From assembly GCA_946122785.1 (NCBI GenBank), contig CAMGYJ010000010.1, forward strand, positions 33,273,608 through 33,337,607: 64,000 nucleotides of DNA. Direction: 5' to 3'. The DNA comes from Linum tenue (lineage: Eukaryota; Streptophyta; Magnoliopsida; Malpighiales; Linaceae). Shown one piece after another: positions 63,701 to 64,000 of this stretch. The notes beneath the pieces are model-generated. The model was not told where the DNA came from and made no database searches. It worked only from the letters and a program-made list of their open reading frames with translations. Made by a program: the position numbers and the translations under genes. Numbering within the stretch: the stretch's first letter is position 1; every line of letters begins with the position of its first letter.

Positions 63701-64000
63701 TTGAACCATGTTCTTATCAAGAAGCAGCAACTAGTGAACATTGGAACAGGGCTATGAATGAAGAAACTCAAGCCTTGGAAGAGAATCACACCTGAGATGT
63801 TGTTTTACCTAAAGGCAAGAGAGCTATAGGTAATAAATTGGTGTTTAAGATTAAAAGAAGACCAGATGGGAGCATGGAAAGGTTCAAGGAAAGGCAGGTA
63901 GCAAAAGGTTTCACACAGGTTTATGGTATAGACTTTCTAGATACCTATTCTCCTGTTGCTAAGATTAATACTGTGAAGGCATTACCGGCTGTAGTTGCTA
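60715..64000 (+). pseudogene. Ty1/copia gag-pol, multiply disabled, truncated by window edge
   Basis: Gag starts at 60715 (NPNENLSQSLVTELLDGTNY, MWSRSLRLALKTKHKLGF) with a TGA at 61051. Frame changes occur near 61425, 61590 and 61815. The zinc knuckle CRYCKHTDHTIKDC is at about 61591, the protease ILDTGATDHIT at about 61977. The integrase has an H..H / C..C head (HWRFGHP, CEICHLSKERK) and DDE residues in HVDILGP, IRSDQGQEF and PQQNGRVERK at about 62396-62880. The RT N-terminus ([14 protein letters not shown]) is at about 63878. From 61819 on, one frame carries everything but holds stops at 62254, 62707, 63358 and 63793. It continues past the right edge. Confidence 0.93.

Overview
The window is plant nuclear DNA, most probably from a eudicot. 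It holds one intact intronless subtilase gene of the plant SBT1 type, a decayed phloem-protein-2 (PP2) gene, a candidate snoRNA locus behind a plant ribosome-biogenesis type promoter (site II motifs plus telo-box), and a dense load of Ty3/gypsy (including Athila), Ty1/copia, LINE, hAT-like, Mutator-like, TRIM and Helitron-like sequence. Nothing looks bacterial, viral or organellar. Species cannot be fixed from the sequence alone.

Layout. 1-4400: no recognised gene; three tandem-repeat fields (about 945-1530, 2840-3890, 4041-4220) and a Helitron-like terminus. 4660-6909 (-): subtilisin-like protease with TATA box and AATAAA signal, the only gene I regard as functional. 7711-8314: hAT-like element. 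9283-12369 (+): Ty3/gypsy remains (pol tail, LTR, primer site, gag-protease-partial RT with frameshifts). 12370-13929: diverged Athila-like LTR, itself hit by a 5'-truncated LINE with an exact 17-bp target duplication. 13930-28778 (-): Athila-lineage element with about 1340-bp LTRs, an intact gag-protease ORF and an ATHILA-family ORF but no RT or integrase; its left LTR is split by a second, very young gag-protease-only element (14513-19234, apparently identical 960-bp LTRs, TSD CAAAC). The uninterrupted right LTR preserves the empty site.

28779-32644: LINE ends, SINE-like sequence and a copia gag broken by a LINE that is itself broken by a 770-bp hAT-like element. 32856-34223 (+): PP2-like pseudogene. 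35764-41058: AT-rich region with Helitron-like termini around a degenerate, partly triplicated RPA1-like (replication protein A large subunit) gene, with two small elements inside it. 41248-41779: hAT-like element. 41850-43380: candidate snoRNA host locus.

44645-49575: a tiny poly-A insertion with 16-bp duplication, a hAT-like element containing a solo Athila-type LTR (TSD GTATC), another hAT-like element with exact 8-bp TSD, and a Helitron-like end. 50290-52256 (-): gypsy gag fused by deletion to its 3' tail and LTR. 54305-54797: hAT-like. 55770-57205: tandem TRIM with four LTRs within one TSD (ATACT). 57854-58345: solo LTR (TSD ACATC). 58561-59794: Mutator-like foldback element. 60496-64000 (+): Ty1/copia element disabled by in-frame stops and frameshifts, running off the right edge.

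The window is therefore a gene-poor archive of nested insertions. Relative ages can be read from nesting, LTR identity and target duplications.
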